Of a stretch of DNA of 52,869 nt, positions 15,815-25,305 are shown in pieces. A model generated the notes under the pieces. That model searched no databases, was not told the origin of the DNA, and saw only the letters and a program-made list of their open reading frames with translations. The position numbers were made by a program, and so were the translations under genes. Positions within the stretch are counted from its first letter, which is position 1; every line of letters starts with the position of its first letter. Source of the DNA: Ruminococcaceae bacterium UBA5406 (GTDB taxonomy: Bacteria > Bacillota > Clostridia > Oscillospirales > Acutalibacteraceae); contig DHNW01000007.1 in assembly GCA_002407675.1 (NCBI GenBank), forward strand, positions 5,788 through 58,656. The letters are read 5' to 3'.

Positions 15815-17093
15815 ATAAATCGGTCCCTTCCACAACGACTTCGTCATACAGTTTTATGGTTGAATCCGTGTAGAGGCTGTCCTCTTTGGGATTCGGATCA
15901 CAGATCACATAATTCTCTGCGCTGAATTTCGGTACGATCTGCCTGAAATCCAGCTGACCGCCGCGCAGAATATAAACGCCCTCCACTTCTTTGGTCTCGG
16001 TGGCCGTTTTGCCGTTTTTCTTTACGGTTTTTTGAACTTTCTGGTAATGCACGGCCTTCTGGCTGACCCGGATACCGGTGTATTTTTTGATTACAATCTG
16101 GGCAGTCTCGCAGCGGATCCCGGCAAGCGTGGAATCCATGTCCATACATTTTAGAATAACGGCGGCTTCCGAATCCGAACCGTTCTGGTTGATGGCCACA
16201 ACTGAAGCAGGGATTTCTGCAGAGGAAATGGACGGGAACGTTACAGACACCACGCTGCCGGAACCCAGCTGCCGAAATTCCGTTACTCGGTCGGCCGGAA
16301 CCACACAGGCAATATACCACCCGAATTCTTTACAGATTTTCCCGACTGAACCGGACACGGGGGCTCTTTTGGTATTTTCCAGTTCGCGGACCTGGCTGCT
16401 CGAAAGGGAAAGCACCTGAGAAATATTGCAGGCGGATTCCAGCCCGTCTGTATCCTGGATAAAATACCCAGAATCCGGAGAAACGACCGTTCCCTTTGAA
16501 GTGCCGGCCTGCTCTGCCAGAGTGCTGCGCTGCGCCTGAAGGCTGGCAATGCGGCTGCCAAAATCGGAAACAACACCCATGACCAGCTGCTTTTCATTGA
16601 TCAGACTGAGAAGATCGCCTTTCTGACCGAATGCTTCCGTAAAATTTCCCTCGGACGTACTGTCCAGAATAGTATACAGCTGATGGTAAATACGGCTGTT
16701 AAAAGAATCCACACTGACCGAATACGTGCTGCCCGGTTTCTGGAGACTTTGCAGCTTTGCAATGGATTCGTCGATCTGTTTCAAGCTGTACTGCGCATTA
16801 GCCTGCTCGGCGTTTGCATAAACCCTTGCCACGGTTCCGCCTTTGGCAACCTTTTCGCCCGTTGTTACCACATAGCTGATAACGCCCGGCGTGCTGGATT
16901 TCAGCAGCGTTTCATTGCGGACAGCAAGGGCCGTTGTCTGAACGGAACTGGACGCGGTGTAATAGGAAGCCGTTTCCGTCAGAATCGAGGTATGATGGGA
17001 ACGGTAAATCTGATATCCCACATAAAAAAGCAGCAGCAAGGCAATCACGGTTGACGCGGCGCGTTTCAGCGCAGAACCGTTCACGGCTGCCAT
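15792..17093 (-). CDS. HlyD-like membrane protein in the division cluster
   Basis: 433 residues from ATG 17093, which follows GAAGGAAGGGGG and overlaps the miaA stop by 13 bases. One N-terminal membrane helix (about 13-32), a biotinyl-lipoyl-like segment (TPGVISYVVTTGEKVAKGGTVARVY), a helical region, and a beta-barrel part as in HlyD or YknX-type adaptors, but the overall match is loose. No ABC or RND transporter gene is near. Genes of this sort are known between miaA-type genes and yggS-sepF in Clostridia. A role in envelope or division work is an inference from position. Confidence 0.75.
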   Translation of the reverse strand: MAAVNGSALKRAASTVIALLLLFYVGYQIYRSHHTSILTETASYYTASSSVQTTALAVRNETLLKSSTPGVISYVVTTGEKVAKGGTVARVYANAEQANAQYSLKQIDESIAKLQSLQKPGSTYSVSVDSFNSRIYHQLYTILDSTSEGNFTEAFGQKGDLLSLINEKQLVMGVVSDFGSRIASLQAQRSTLAEQAGTSKGTVVSPDSGYFIQDTDGLESACNISQVLSLSSSQVRELENTKRAPVSGSVGKICKEFGWYIACVVPADRVTEFRQLGSGSVVSVTFPSISSAEIPASVVAINQNGSDSEAAVILKCMDMDSTLAGIRCETAQIVIKKYTGIRVSQKAVHYQKVQKTVKKNGKTATETKEVEGVYILRGGQLDFRQIVPKFSAENYVICDPNPKEDSLYTDSTIKLYDEVVVEGTDLYDGKVIE

Positions 17094-18025
17094 CCCCCTT
17101 CCTTCAGGATCCCGAACGCGCAGCGGCAGACCGAATGGAAATCCGGCCAGTCGTCGAGGAAAATCCACTGGATACCGGCGCCGCGCCGGAACCACGTGAG
17201 CTGACGCTTGGCGTAGCGGCGGCTCTCACGCTTGACCGCTTCCACCGCTTCCGCAAGGGAACATTCGCCGCGGAAATACGGGAAAAACTCCTTATACCCG
17301 ATCGCCTGGGAAGCCGTGGACGAAGCCGGCAGAGCAAAAACTTTTTCCGCTTCCCGCAGAAGGCCTGCTTCCATCATCCGATCCACCCGGCCGTTGATGG
17401 CTCCATAAAGTTTTGCCCTGTCCCGGAAGGAAAGACCGACGGCGCGGACGTCATAAGGCGGCGGCATGCGGCGGGAACGCTCGATTTGTTCGGTCATGGT
17501 CACGCCCGTGACGCGGTAGATCTCAATGGCACGAACCAGCCGCCCGGTATCGTTGGGATGGATCCGCTCCGCCGACTGCGGGTCGAAGGAACGGAGCTCC
17601 TCGGAAAGAACCTGTGTCCCCTGCTGCTCTGCCCGGCGGAAAAGCGTCTCGCGAAGCGCTTCGTCGCGCCCCTGCGGCGCAAAGCGGAGATTTGTCAGAA
17701 GGGACCGGACGTACAGCCCCGTGCCGCCGGCGACAATCGGCAGACGGTCCCTTGCATGGATATCCCGGATACAGTCCGACGCAAGGCGGATGTAATCTGC
17801 GACGCTGAACGATTCCATGGGATCGAGAAAGCCGATCAAATGATGCGGAACTCCGCGCTTTTCTGCTTCGGACGGCTGCGCTGTGCCGATCTCCAGACCT
17901 TTGTAAATCTGCATGGAATCCGCCGAAACGATCTCTCCGCCGAAGCAGAGTGCAAGTTCGGCGGCCAGGCGGCTTTTTCCGACAGCCGTGGGGCCGACGA
18001 CCGCCGCAACCCGAATCTTCTCCAT
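17081..18025 (-). CDS. miaA: tRNA dimethylallyltransferase
   Basis: 314 residues. It adds a dimethylallyl group to A37 of tRNAs reading codons starting with U; MiaB, encoded upstream in the same run, then adds the methylthio group. The P-loop GPTAVGKS (9-16), GGEIVSADSMQIY, GGTGLYV and the QLTWFRR-type C-terminal motif (KRQLTWFRR) are present. I chose ATG 18025, which overlaps the mutL stop (TAATG) and begins at the homology; an upstream start at 18190 would lie wholly within mutL. Confidence 0.95.
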   Translation of the reverse strand: MEKIRVAAVVGPTAVGKSRLAAELALCFGGEIVSADSMQIYKGLEIGTAQPSEAEKRGVPHHLIGFLDPMESFSVADYIRLASDCIRDIHARDRLPIVAGGTGLYVRSLLTNLRFAPQGRDEALRETLFRRAEQQGTQVLSEELRSFDPQSAERIHPNDTGRLVRAIEIYRVTGVTMTEQIERSRRMPPPYDVRAVGLSFRDRAKLYGAINGRVDRMMEAGLLREAEKVFALPASSTASQAIGYKEFFPYFRGECSLAEAVEAVKRESRRYAKRQLTWFRRGAGIQWIFLDDWPDFHSVCRCAFGILKEGGWQP

Positions 18026-19932
18026 TACGGAATCCTCCCGAACCGGCGTTCCAGCTCTTTCCTCGTCAAAAAGAAGCAGACGGGCCTTCCGTGCGGGCAG
18101 TACCGAACATCTTCTTTTTCGGCTTGCCGGACAAGAGCCGTCAGTTCCTGCGGCGAAGCCGGATCGCCCGCTTTGACGGCGGCGCGGCATGCCACATTGT
18201 GGTACAGCCAGTCTACCTTTTCCGTCGTGACGTCCGTCTTTCCGGAGGCCAGATAACCGGCGATTTCCATAACCGACTCGGCCACGCCTTCGCCGCCGAG
18301 TATCATGGGCGCGCTGCGCACCAGAACCGTGCCGCCGCCGAAATCCTCGATCTCAAACCCGGCGTCGGCGCAGATATCCAGCGATTCCAGCACGGCGGAA
18401 TACTCATTTTTCTCCAGCGTGACGGGGATCGGCTGCAGAAGCATCTGCCGGTCGGCCTTTCCCCCCTGTGCCTTCAGCTTTTCGTAAAGAAGGCGCTCAT
18501 GGGCGGCGTGCTTGTCGATAAAGACCAGGCTGTCGCCGCGCTGGAGGATAATATAGGTTCCAAACGCTTCTCCGATCAGCTTTTCCGGCTCCTCTTCCCC
18601 TTTTTCCGGTTCGGCGTCCTGCTGCTCCGGGACAGGCGGAGCGGCTTTTTCCGGCGTGCCCGCTTCGCGCGGTTCCGAAGAAACGGGCGGTTCCGGAACC
18701 GGCAGCTCGTCGTCATCCCGCTCGATATCGGGCGGAACCAGCGTGCCGCGAAGGCCGGGGAAGCCGGCGGGAACGGCGTGCGGAGCGGAAGCTTCCGGCT
18801 CCCCGGAAGAGCACTCGCGCACGGCAGACGGCGGCGGAACGGCGCGGGGCTGCGCCGGAAAGCGCATCTGCACGGCGGCGGGCTTCGGCGCGCGGCGGAA
18901 AGCGGGAGCGGCGGAATCCGCCAGCTCCCGCGGACGGGGAACGTCTTCTTTGTTCAGGGCTGTTTTGACACCGTGGTAAACCGCGTCGAAAATCGGCTTC
19001 TCGCTGAGGAAGCGGACTTCGATCTTGGCCGGATGAACGTTGACGTCTACCGCCGCGAACGGAACCGTGAGATGCAGGACGCAGGCGGGAAACTTCCCGG
19101 TCATCAGGGATCCTTTAAACGCCTGCTCCAGCGCGGCCATGGCGGTGCGGGTTTTGACGTAGCGCCCGTTGATGAAAAAGTTCTGCATGCTGCGGTTCGG
19201 GCGCGCCGAAGCGGGGCGGCTGATAAAGCCCGCCGCTTTGACGCCGTTCAGCTCGTAATCGACCGGGATAAGGCCGGACGTGAACTCTTTGCCGTAAACG
19301 GCGTAAACGGCGGATTTGAGCTGCCCGCCGCCCGGCGTATGCAAAGCCTCGCGGCCGTCGCGGAGAAACCGGAACGAAACCTCCGGATGGGCCAAAGCCT
19401 CCTTGTCGATCACTGCCGCGGCGGCGTTGCCCTCCGTAACATCCCGCTTCAGGAATTTCATGCGCGCGGGGGTGTTGTAAAACAGGTCGCGGACAACCAG
19501 GGTAGTGCCTTCGGCGCAGCCCGCGTCCCCGCAGAATTTCTCGGTTCCGCCTTCAATGCCGTACCGTGTGCCGGCAAGCTCGCCCGCCGTGCGCGTAAGC
19601 ATTTCGACGCGGGCGACGGCGGCAACGGAGGCCAGCGCCTCGCCCCGGAAGCCGAGCGTTGCAATGCTGCCGAGGTCGCCGCGGCCCGAGACCTTGCTGG
19701 TCGCGTGGCGCAGGAACGCAAGCGGCACGTCTTCCCGCGCAATGCCGCAGCCGTTGTCCGTAACGCGCAGAAACGACGTGCCGCCGTTCCGGATCTCCAC
19801 CGTGACGGCGGAGGAACCCGCGTCAATGCAGTTTTCAACCAGTTCTTTCACGACGGAGGCGGGGCGTTCCACCACTTCGCCCGCCGCGATCAACTCCGCG
19901 ACGTGCTTATCCAGCACATTGATTTTTCCCAT
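18025..19932 (-). CDS. mutL: DNA mismatch repair protein MutL
   Basis: 635 residues. The N-terminal GHKL ATPase has ELVENCIDAG, DNGCGI..ED, RHATSKV and GFRGEAL. A long Pro/Glu/Ala-rich linker (about 335-440) joins the C-terminal domain. That domain keeps the endonuclease signature in the form DKHAAHERLLYE, plus ACR and CPHGRP, so this is a nicking MutL as in Gram-positives lacking MutH (family knowledge). The second residue of the D-x-H-A motif is Lys where Gln is common. It lies downstream of mutS with a GNAT gene between. Confidence 0.96.
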   Translation of the reverse strand: MGKINVLDKHVAELIAAGEVVERPASVVKELVENCIDAGSSAVTVEIRNGGTSFLRVTDNGCGIAREDVPLAFLRHATSKVSGRGDLGSIATLGFRGEALASVAAVARVEMLTRTAGELAGTRYGIEGGTEKFCGDAGCAEGTTLVVRDLFYNTPARMKFLKRDVTEGNAAAAVIDKEALAHPEVSFRFLRDGREALHTPGGGQLKSAVYAVYGKEFTSGLIPVDYELNGVKAAGFISRPASARPNRSMQNFFINGRYVKTRTAMAALEQAFKGSLMTGKFPACVLHLTVPFAAVDVNVHPAKIEVRFLSEKPIFDAVYHGVKTALNKEDVPRPRELADSAAPAFRRAPKPAAVQMRFPAQPRAVPPPSAVRECSSGEPEASAPHAVPAGFPGLRGTLVPPDIERDDDELPVPEPPVSSEPREAGTPEKAAPPVPEQQDAEPEKGEEEPEKLIGEAFGTYIILQRGDSLVFIDKHAAHERLLYEKLKAQGGKADRQMLLQPIPVTLEKNEYSAVLESLDICADAGFEIEDFGGGTVLVRSAPMILGGEGVAESVMEIAGYLASGKTDVTTEKVDWLYHNVACRAAVKAGDPASPQELTALVRQAEKEDVRYCPHGRPVCFFLTRKELERRFGRIP

Positions 19933-19982
19933 GGCGCGTACCCCTTTCTCCGTTTTAAAACACGCTTCAGGCGCATTTGTTT

Positions 19983-20522
19983 TTACAGGATGAAATCCAT
20001 CAAAATCTCATCGTGGAAAACACCGCCGACATTAAAATAATCTTTGTGGCGGCCCGCTTTTTGGAAACCGAATTTTTCATACAGCCGGACAGCCCGCACG
20101 TTGCTGTCATAAACGCCGAGATGGATAACTTTGAGCACCGGATTCCGCTTAGCAAACGAAAGGATTTCCGCAAGCAGAGCAGAAGCCGCGCCGAGGTGCC
20201 AGTACTGCTTCCGGACGCTGACGCCGAATTCGGCATTGTGGGCAAGCCGCACTTTCTGCTCCGCCAGAAGATTCGCCGTACAGGCCAGCCCTCCCCTGAC
20301 AAAGCCGGCCAGAAACAGGCTGTTGGGCAGTTCTTTCATTTTCAGGAGAAACTGTTTTTCCTCCTCTACGGTATGGCGGCTGTCGTTGGCTCCGTAGGTA
20401 AGAAAATCACTCTCGCCACCAATTTCGCCCATATAGGCAACCATGGCTTCCGCATCGTCCTCCCGGGCTTCACGGATAACAAGCGGCGTGCCGTCTTTCA
20501 GCCGGACTTCTTTTCCCACCAT
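19983..20522 (-). CDS. GNAT-family N-acetyltransferase
   Basis: 179 residues from ATG 20522, chosen for the AGAGGA box nine bases upstream and because homology starts at VRLKDGTPLVIREAREDDAEAM. The acetyl-CoA binding strand-loop-helix is RLAHNAEFGVSVRKQYWHLGAASALL, and the end (NVRAVRLYEKFGFQKAGRHKDYF) is the usual GNAT closing motif. The substrate cannot be read from sequence; small-molecule amines or protein N-termini are both possible. It sits between mutS and mutL on the same strand. Confidence 0.85.
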   Translation of the reverse strand: MVGKEVRLKDGTPLVIREAREDDAEAMVAYMGEIGGESDFLTYGANDSRHTVEEEKQFLLKMKELPNSLFLAGFVRGGLACTANLLAEQKVRLAHNAEFGVSVRKQYWHLGAASALLAEILSFAKRNPVLKVIHLGVYDSNVRAVRLYEKFGFQKAGRHKDYFNVGGVFHDEILMDFIL

Positions 20523-20587
20523 CCAGATCCATCCTCTCTTAACGCCCGTCGGAAAAACTCCCTTCAACCTACCCGTAAAAAGGGAGG

Positions 20588-20613
20588 AAAGTTGCCCTCT
20601 GGAGGACAACTTT
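20588..20613 (-). terminator. Hairpin after mutS, possible terminator
   Basis: On the minus strand AAAGTTG and CAACTTT form a stem that continues as CCTC/GAGG, followed by CCTCCCTTTTT. It lies 30 bases past the mutS stop. The U-run begins late, so partial readthrough into the GNAT-mutL genes is likely. Confidence 0.55.
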
Positions 20614-20642
20614 TAGAAAATTTTCCAAAATATTTTTGACTT

Positions 20643-23261
20643 TCAGGATTTCGCCAGTTTGGAAAGCTCAAACAGCGTGTTCATGCACTCGATCGGCGTC
20701 AAGGTGTTGACATCGAGAGACTTGAGGCGTTCCAGAATTTCCGTTTCGTTCGGCGGGGCAAATGCGATCTGCGCAGGCTCTTCCTCCTGCTTTTTGGAAG
20801 CAAGCCCTTTCGGGGCGGGCACGTCTTTCCCGGCTTCCAGTTCGGCGAGGATCTGCCTGGCGCGGGTAATGACACGGTTCGGCACGCCCGCCAGTTTGGC
20901 AACTTCAATCCCGTAACTGTCGTCGGCCCCGCCGCGGACAATGCGGCGGAGGAACGTAATGTCGTCCCCATGCTTTTTCGCGGCGATATTGTAGTTCTTC
21001 ACGCCGGGAATCTGCCCTTCCAACGCGGTCAGTTCGTGGTAATGCGTGGCAAAAAGCGTTTTAGCCCCGAGGCGCTTTTTGTCGGCGACGTATTCCAGAA
21101 CGGCGCGGGCAATGCTCATGCCGTCGTAAGTGGAAGTCCCCCGGCCGATCTCATCGAGGATCAGGAGGCTGTCCGCCGTAGCGTCGCGGATAATCTCGGC
21201 GACTTCCGCCATCTCCACCATAAAGGTGGACTGCCCGGCGGCAAGGTCGTCCGACGCGCCGACGCGGGTGAAAATGGCGTCCACGGCGCCGATCTCCGCG
21301 CTTTCGGCGGGGACAAAACAGCCGATCTGCGCCATGATGACAATCAGGGCGATCTGGCGCATATAGGTGGACTTGCCCGCCATATTCGGGCCGGTAATGA
21401 TGGCGGCGCGGTTTTCATCCCGGTCGAGAAGGACATCGTTCGGGACAAACGGCTCCTCGGAAAGTGCCTCAACCACCGGATGGCGGCTCTTTTTGAGGAT
21501 GATTTTTCCGCTCAAATTGACTTCCGGACGGACATAGCCGCGGTCGGCGGAAACCTGCGCGAACGAAAGCAGGACATCCAGCCGGGCGACAGCCTGCGCC
21601 GTGGACTGCACGCGGTTCATCTGCCCCGCAACCTGCTTGCGGACAGAATCGAACAGCTGGTACTCCAGCTGGACAGCCTTGTCGTGCGCACCGAGAATAC
21701 GGCCTTCCAGCTCTTTGAGCTCCGGGGTGACAAAGCGCTCACAATTGGTAAGGGTCTGCCGGCGGGTGTACTCCGGCGGAGCCTGATCCTTATAGGCGTT
21801 GGGAATTTCTATGTAATAACCGAATACCCGGTTGTAACCGACTTTCAGCTTTGGAATCCCCGTTTTTTTGCGCTCCCGCGTTTCGATCTGCGCGACGACA
21901 CCCCGCCCGTCGCTCATATCGCCTTTGAGAAAATCGAGATCCTTGCTGAAACCGGGCTTGATGATGCCGCCTTCCCGCACGGAGAACGGGGGCTCCTCCA
22001 CAATGGACCGCTCTATTAAATCCCTCACATCTTCCAGGCCGTCGATCTCCTGCCGGATGCCGCAGAGCAGGCTGGACTGAACATCCTTCAGCAGAGTTTT
22101 GAGGGCGGGCAGGCGCGACGCCGCGTCGGAAAGACTGCGCAGCTCGCGGCCGTTGGCGGAGCCGTAGACAATGCGGGACATCAGGCGCTCGAGATCGTGG
22201 ACACCGGTGAGCTGTTCGGAAAGGCTGTCCCGCAGAATGCTGTCTTTCGTGAGCTCTTCGACGGCGCTGAGCCGCCGCCCGATCGGGGCCGGGTTCAGGA
22301 GCGGGCGCTCCATCCACGCCCGGATCAGGCGCTTGCCCATGGGAGTGCGGGTGCGGTCGAGAACCCACAGAAGGGATCCGCGCTTTTCTTTGCCGCGCAT
22401 CGTTTCGAAAAGCTCGAGGTTCCGGCGCGCGGTGAGGTTGAGGCGCATATACTGCGCGCCGCTGTACAGATCCACCTTGTCCATGCGCTCAAGGCCGGTG
22501 CGCTCCGTCTCCTTTAAGTAGCCGAGAAGCGCGCCCAGTGCGCCGGTGATCTCCGGCTTGTCCGCAAGGCCGAGGTCTTCGAGGCTTTTGCCGAACTGCC
22601 CTTCGACGGCGGAAGCGGACGCCTGCGGATCAAACCGGCCGTCGTCCAGAAGCTCGAGGCTGGCGCTGAGGCGCTCCTTAATAAACTTCGGCAGGCCGGT
22701 TAAATCCAGCACGCCCGAACTGACGAGGATCTCTCTCGGGGAAAAGCGGGAAAGCTCATTCTGGAGCGAAGCGGTAAGCTCTTCCGGATTTTTGCCGGAC
22801 AGGAACGTGGCGTGCAGTTCGCCCGTGGAAATATCCGCAAAGCAGACGCCCGCGGCGGTTCCCCGCACAAAGAGAGAACAGATAAAGTTGTTGCGCGACT
22901 CGTCCAGCATGCTGCTCTCGAGAACCGTGCCGGGCGTAATGACGCGGATAATGTCCCTTTTGACAAGGCCCTTAGCCAGCTTGGGGTCTTCCAGCTGTTC
23001 GCAGATGGCGACTTTATAGCCTTTTGCAATCAGCCGCGCGACGTAGGACTCATAGCTGTGGAACGGAATTCCGCACATGGGCGCGCGTTCCGACTGGCCG
23101 CAGTCGCGCCCCGTAAGCGTGAGATCCAGCTCGCGGGACACCAATTTCGCGTCGTCGTAAAACATCTCGTAAAAATCGCCGAGACGGAAGAAAAGGATCG
23201 TATCCGGATATTGTTTTTTAATTTTAAAATATTGCTCCATCATGGGGGACAGGGCCGCCAA
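20643..23261 (-). CDS. mutS: DNA mismatch repair protein MutS
   Basis: 872 residues. The mismatch-reading motif GDFYEMFYDD (about 27-36), the connector, lever and clamp regions, and the ATPase with Walker A GPNMAGKSTYMRQ (near 618), Walker B LLILDEIGRGTSTYDG and the following ATHYHELT are all present. It recognises mispaired or looped bases and recruits MutL. The C-terminal 60 residues hold the usual variable region ending in LFELSKLAKS. Confidence 0.97.
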   Translation of the reverse strand: MAALSPMMEQYFKIKKQYPDTILFFRLGDFYEMFYDDAKLVSRELDLTLTGRDCGQSERAPMCGIPFHSYESYVARLIAKGYKVAICEQLEDPKLAKGLVKRDIIRVITPGTVLESSMLDESRNNFICSLFVRGTAAGVCFADISTGELHATFLSGKNPEELTASLQNELSRFSPREILVSSGVLDLTGLPKFIKERLSASLELLDDGRFDPQASASAVEGQFGKSLEDLGLADKPEITGALGALLGYLKETERTGLERMDKVDLYSGAQYMRLNLTARRNLELFETMRGKEKRGSLLWVLDRTRTPMGKRLIRAWMERPLLNPAPIGRRLSAVEELTKDSILRDSLSEQLTGVHDLERLMSRIVYGSANGRELRSLSDAASRLPALKTLLKDVQSSLLCGIRQEIDGLEDVRDLIERSIVEEPPFSVREGGIIKPGFSKDLDFLKGDMSDGRGVVAQIETRERKKTGIPKLKVGYNRVFGYYIEIPNAYKDQAPPEYTRRQTLTNCERFVTPELKELEGRILGAHDKAVQLEYQLFDSVRKQVAGQMNRVQSTAQAVARLDVLLSFAQVSADRGYVRPEVNLSGKIILKKSRHPVVEALSEEPFVPNDVLLDRDENRAAIITGPNMAGKSTYMRQIALIVIMAQIGCFVPAESAEIGAVDAIFTRVGASDDLAAGQSTFMVEMAEVAEIIRDATADSLLILDEIGRGTSTYDGMSIARAVLEYVADKKRLGAKTLFATHYHELTALEGQIPGVKNYNIAAKKHGDDITFLRRIVRGGADDSYGIEVAKLAGVPNRVITRARQILAELEAGKDVPAPKGLASKKQEEEPAQIAFAPPNETEILERLKSLDVNTLTPIECMNTLFELSKLAKS

Positions 23262-23309
23262 ATTTACCGCCTCCGACGTAAAAGAATCGTTTTTGCCCCG
23301 CGCCCGGAA

Positions 23310-23717
23310 TCAGTGACAGCCGGCACAGGCGGAGCAGTCACCGGCGCAGGCGGATTCGGTATAATCGGCCGTTTCGGGATCGGCGCCCTGCGCGCTCTGC
23401 TGGATGATGGCGTTCACGCGGCGCATGAGGCCGTCGAAATCCACCCGGGCACGGCTGTACGTTTCCATGTGCGGGTTCTTCATAATGGATTCGTAGAGAG
23501 CGTTCATCGACTGCTGGTAGGACTTCACCTTATCCTCGTCGCGCTCCTGTTTTTGCAGCTCGTTCTGGAGGGACATATGCTTGAGATTGTACTGGCCGAT
23601 CAGATCCTGGAGATCTTTGTCTTCTTCAGCGGCCTGCTCTGCGGTGCGCATCTTTACGAAGCGGTCGTCTTTCTGGATTGCCTTTCCGATTTCCCTTGCC
23701 TGTTCAATAATATCCAT
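23310..23717 (-). CDS. YlbF/YmcA-family protein with C-terminal Cys cluster
   Basis: 135 residues from ATG 23717, preceded by AAGGAG. The helical core (AREIGKAIQKDDRFVKMRTAEQAAEEDKDLQDLIGQYN) fits the YlbF/YmcA (RicF/RicA) family, which in Bacillus joins YaaT to promote RNase Y-dependent mRNA maturation and development. The last 12 residues hold four Cys (124, 128, 131, 134) and a final His. The Bacillus complex carries iron-sulphur clusters, so a cluster site is plausible here (inference). It lies between miaB and mutS, and ylbF-type genes often neighbour these in Clostridia. Confidence 0.8.
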   Translation of the reverse strand: MDIIEQAREIGKAIQKDDRFVKMRTAEQAAEEDKDLQDLIGQYNLKHMSLQNELQKQERDEDKVKSYQQSMNALYESIMKNPHMETYSRARVDFDGLMRRVNAIIQQSAQGADPETADYTESACAGDCSACAGCH

Positions 23718-23745
23718 GGCCGTACTCCTTATTTTTTTGATAAAT

Positions 23746-25176
23746 TTATTTCGATGGAACCAATTCTCCGCTGAGGACCCAGTTGCGCGCCGCAGTGATA
23801 CGAACATCGGCAAAACGGCCGACCTGATCCTCTGAGCCCGGAAAATCTATGACGACGCTGCCGTCTGTGCGCCCGTGCAGAAGACCCGTTTTGGAATTTT
23901 TCCCCTCGATGAGGACGCGGCGGGTCCGGCCGACTTCACCTGCGCAGCGCTTTGCGGAGATCTTTTCCTGCTCAGCGCAGAGTTCCTGAAGCCACCGGGT
24001 TTTCTCTTCAGCGGGGACGGGATCGGGCAGCTTCGCTGCGCGCGTCCCCTCGCGGGGAGAATAGATAAAGGTGAAAAGCGACGTAAACTCCACCTGCCGG
24101 ATAAGATCCACTGTCTGCCGGAACTCCTCATAGGTTTCCCCGGGGAAGCCCACAATAATATCGGACGTGAGTGAAAGATCGGGTATTTTTTTCTTCGCGT
24201 ACTCCACCAGCGCAAGATAGCTTTCGCGGGTATAGCCGCGGTTCATGGCCTTTAGAATCCGATTGCTGCCGGACTGGACGGGCAGGTGCAGATGATGGCT
24301 GATATGGCGGCCGCCGGCCATCGTGTCAATCAGCTCGCGCGTGGCGTCTTTGGGGTGCGAGGTCATGAAGCGGAGGCGGTAGTCGCCGTCCACGGCATCC
24401 AGCCGGCGCAGAAGCTCGGAAAAACTGATGGGATCCCCGAGGGTCTTGCCGTAAGAATTCACATTCTGCCCGAGAAGGGTGATATCTTTATAGCCGTTTT
24501 CCACAAGGCCGCGGAATTCCCCCAGGATGGCGTGCGGCCCGCGGCTGCGCTCTCTGCCCCGAACGTACGGCACAATGCAGTAGGAACAGAAATTGTTGCA
24601 GCCATACATCACCGTGAGCCACGCCCGGAACCGGCTGCCGCGCCGGGCGGGGAGCCCTTCGGTGATGACCGCATCCTCCTGCTCGTCGCCGCGCTCAAAC
24701 ACACGGCCGTCCCCTTCGAGGGCGGTGCAGAGAAGCTCCGGGAACCGGTGCAGCACATGCGTGCCGAAAACCAGCCCCACAAACGGAAACTTGCGGCGGA
24801 TATGCTCCGAAGCGCTCTTTTCCTCCATCATACATCCGCAGACGGCGACGAGGATCGACGGGTAGCGGCGCTTGAGTTCCTTAAGGGCCCCAACGTTGCC
24901 GAACACCCGGTTTTCAGCGTGGCCGCGCACAGCACAGGTGTTGAACAGGATAAAATCGGCCTGCTCTGGATCTTCCGTAAAGGAAAAGCCCATCTGTGAG
25001 AGCATGCCCATGATTTTTTCGCTGTCCGACACATTCTGCTGGCAGCCGTAGGTTCGCACCAGCGCCATGGGAACTGCGCCCCGTTTGCGGACCGCCATGA
25101 TTTTGGCCGCCCGCTCCGTATAAAACGCCTGCGGATGAAGCGGGGGCGGCATGCGAAACAGATCGTTTTCTTCCAA
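23746..25176 (-). CDS. miaB: tRNA-2-methylthio-N6-dimethylallyladenosine synthase
   Basis: 476 residues. The N-terminal UPF0004 domain has its three cluster Cys (YGCQQNVSDSEK, CAVRGHAENR, CGCMMEE), the radical SAM domain has CNNFCSYC for the second cluster, and a C-terminal TRAM domain binds tRNA. It methylthiolates position 2 of the isopentenylated A37 made by MiaA, encoded downstream in the same run. It is the first gene of the long minus-strand block, behind a promoter at 25215-25244. Confidence 0.96.
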   Translation of the reverse strand: MEENDLFRMPPPLHPQAFYTERAAKIMAVRKRGAVPMALVRTYGCQQNVSDSEKIMGMLSQMGFSFTEDPEQADFILFNTCAVRGHAENRVFGNVGALKELKRRYPSILVAVCGCMMEEKSASEHIRRKFPFVGLVFGTHVLHRFPELLCTALEGDGRVFERGDEQEDAVITEGLPARRGSRFRAWLTVMYGCNNFCSYCIVPYVRGRERSRGPHAILGEFRGLVENGYKDITLLGQNVNSYGKTLGDPISFSELLRRLDAVDGDYRLRFMTSHPKDATRELIDTMAGGRHISHHLHLPVQSGSNRILKAMNRGYTRESYLALVEYAKKKIPDLSLTSDIIVGFPGETYEEFRQTVDLIRQVEFTSLFTFIYSPREGTRAAKLPDPVPAEEKTRWLQELCAEQEKISAKRCAGEVGRTRRVLIEGKNSKTGLLHGRTDGSVVIDFPGSEDQVGRFADVRITAARNWVLSGELVPSK

Positions 25177-25214
25177 ACGGAATTCCCTCCATTTATCGTT
25201 ATGAATTACAGATT

Positions 25215-25244
25215 ATTATACCACAGACGCATCCCGTTCCGCAA
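25215..25244 (-). promoter_or_regulatory. Probable promoter of the miaB operon
   Basis: Minus strand TTGCGG (25239-25244), 18 bases, perfect TATAAT (25215-25220), about 40 bases from the miaB start. Confidence 0.6.
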
Positions 25245-25254
25245 GACGGGCAAA

Positions 25255-25290
25255 CAGCCCCGCGCCGTCTGAAAAGACAGCGCGGGGCTG
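25255..25290 (-). terminator. GC-rich terminator hairpin between accessory genes and miaB
   Basis: CAGCCCCGCGC (25255-25265) pairs perfectly with GCGCGGGGCTG (25280-25290) and the stem extends inward (CGTCT/AGACA region). It lies 16 bases after the stop of the DUF4097 gene. The U-run on the minus strand is short (TTTG). Confidence 0.65.
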
Positions 25291-25305
25291 AAAAATAGAC
25301 GCGGT

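Noticed and set aside
17950..20040. A very long open frame on the plus strand opposite mutL and miaA.
   Set aside because: It is a codon-bias shadow: no ribosome site, Arg/Gly-rich composition, no family pattern, and mutL on the other strand is certain.
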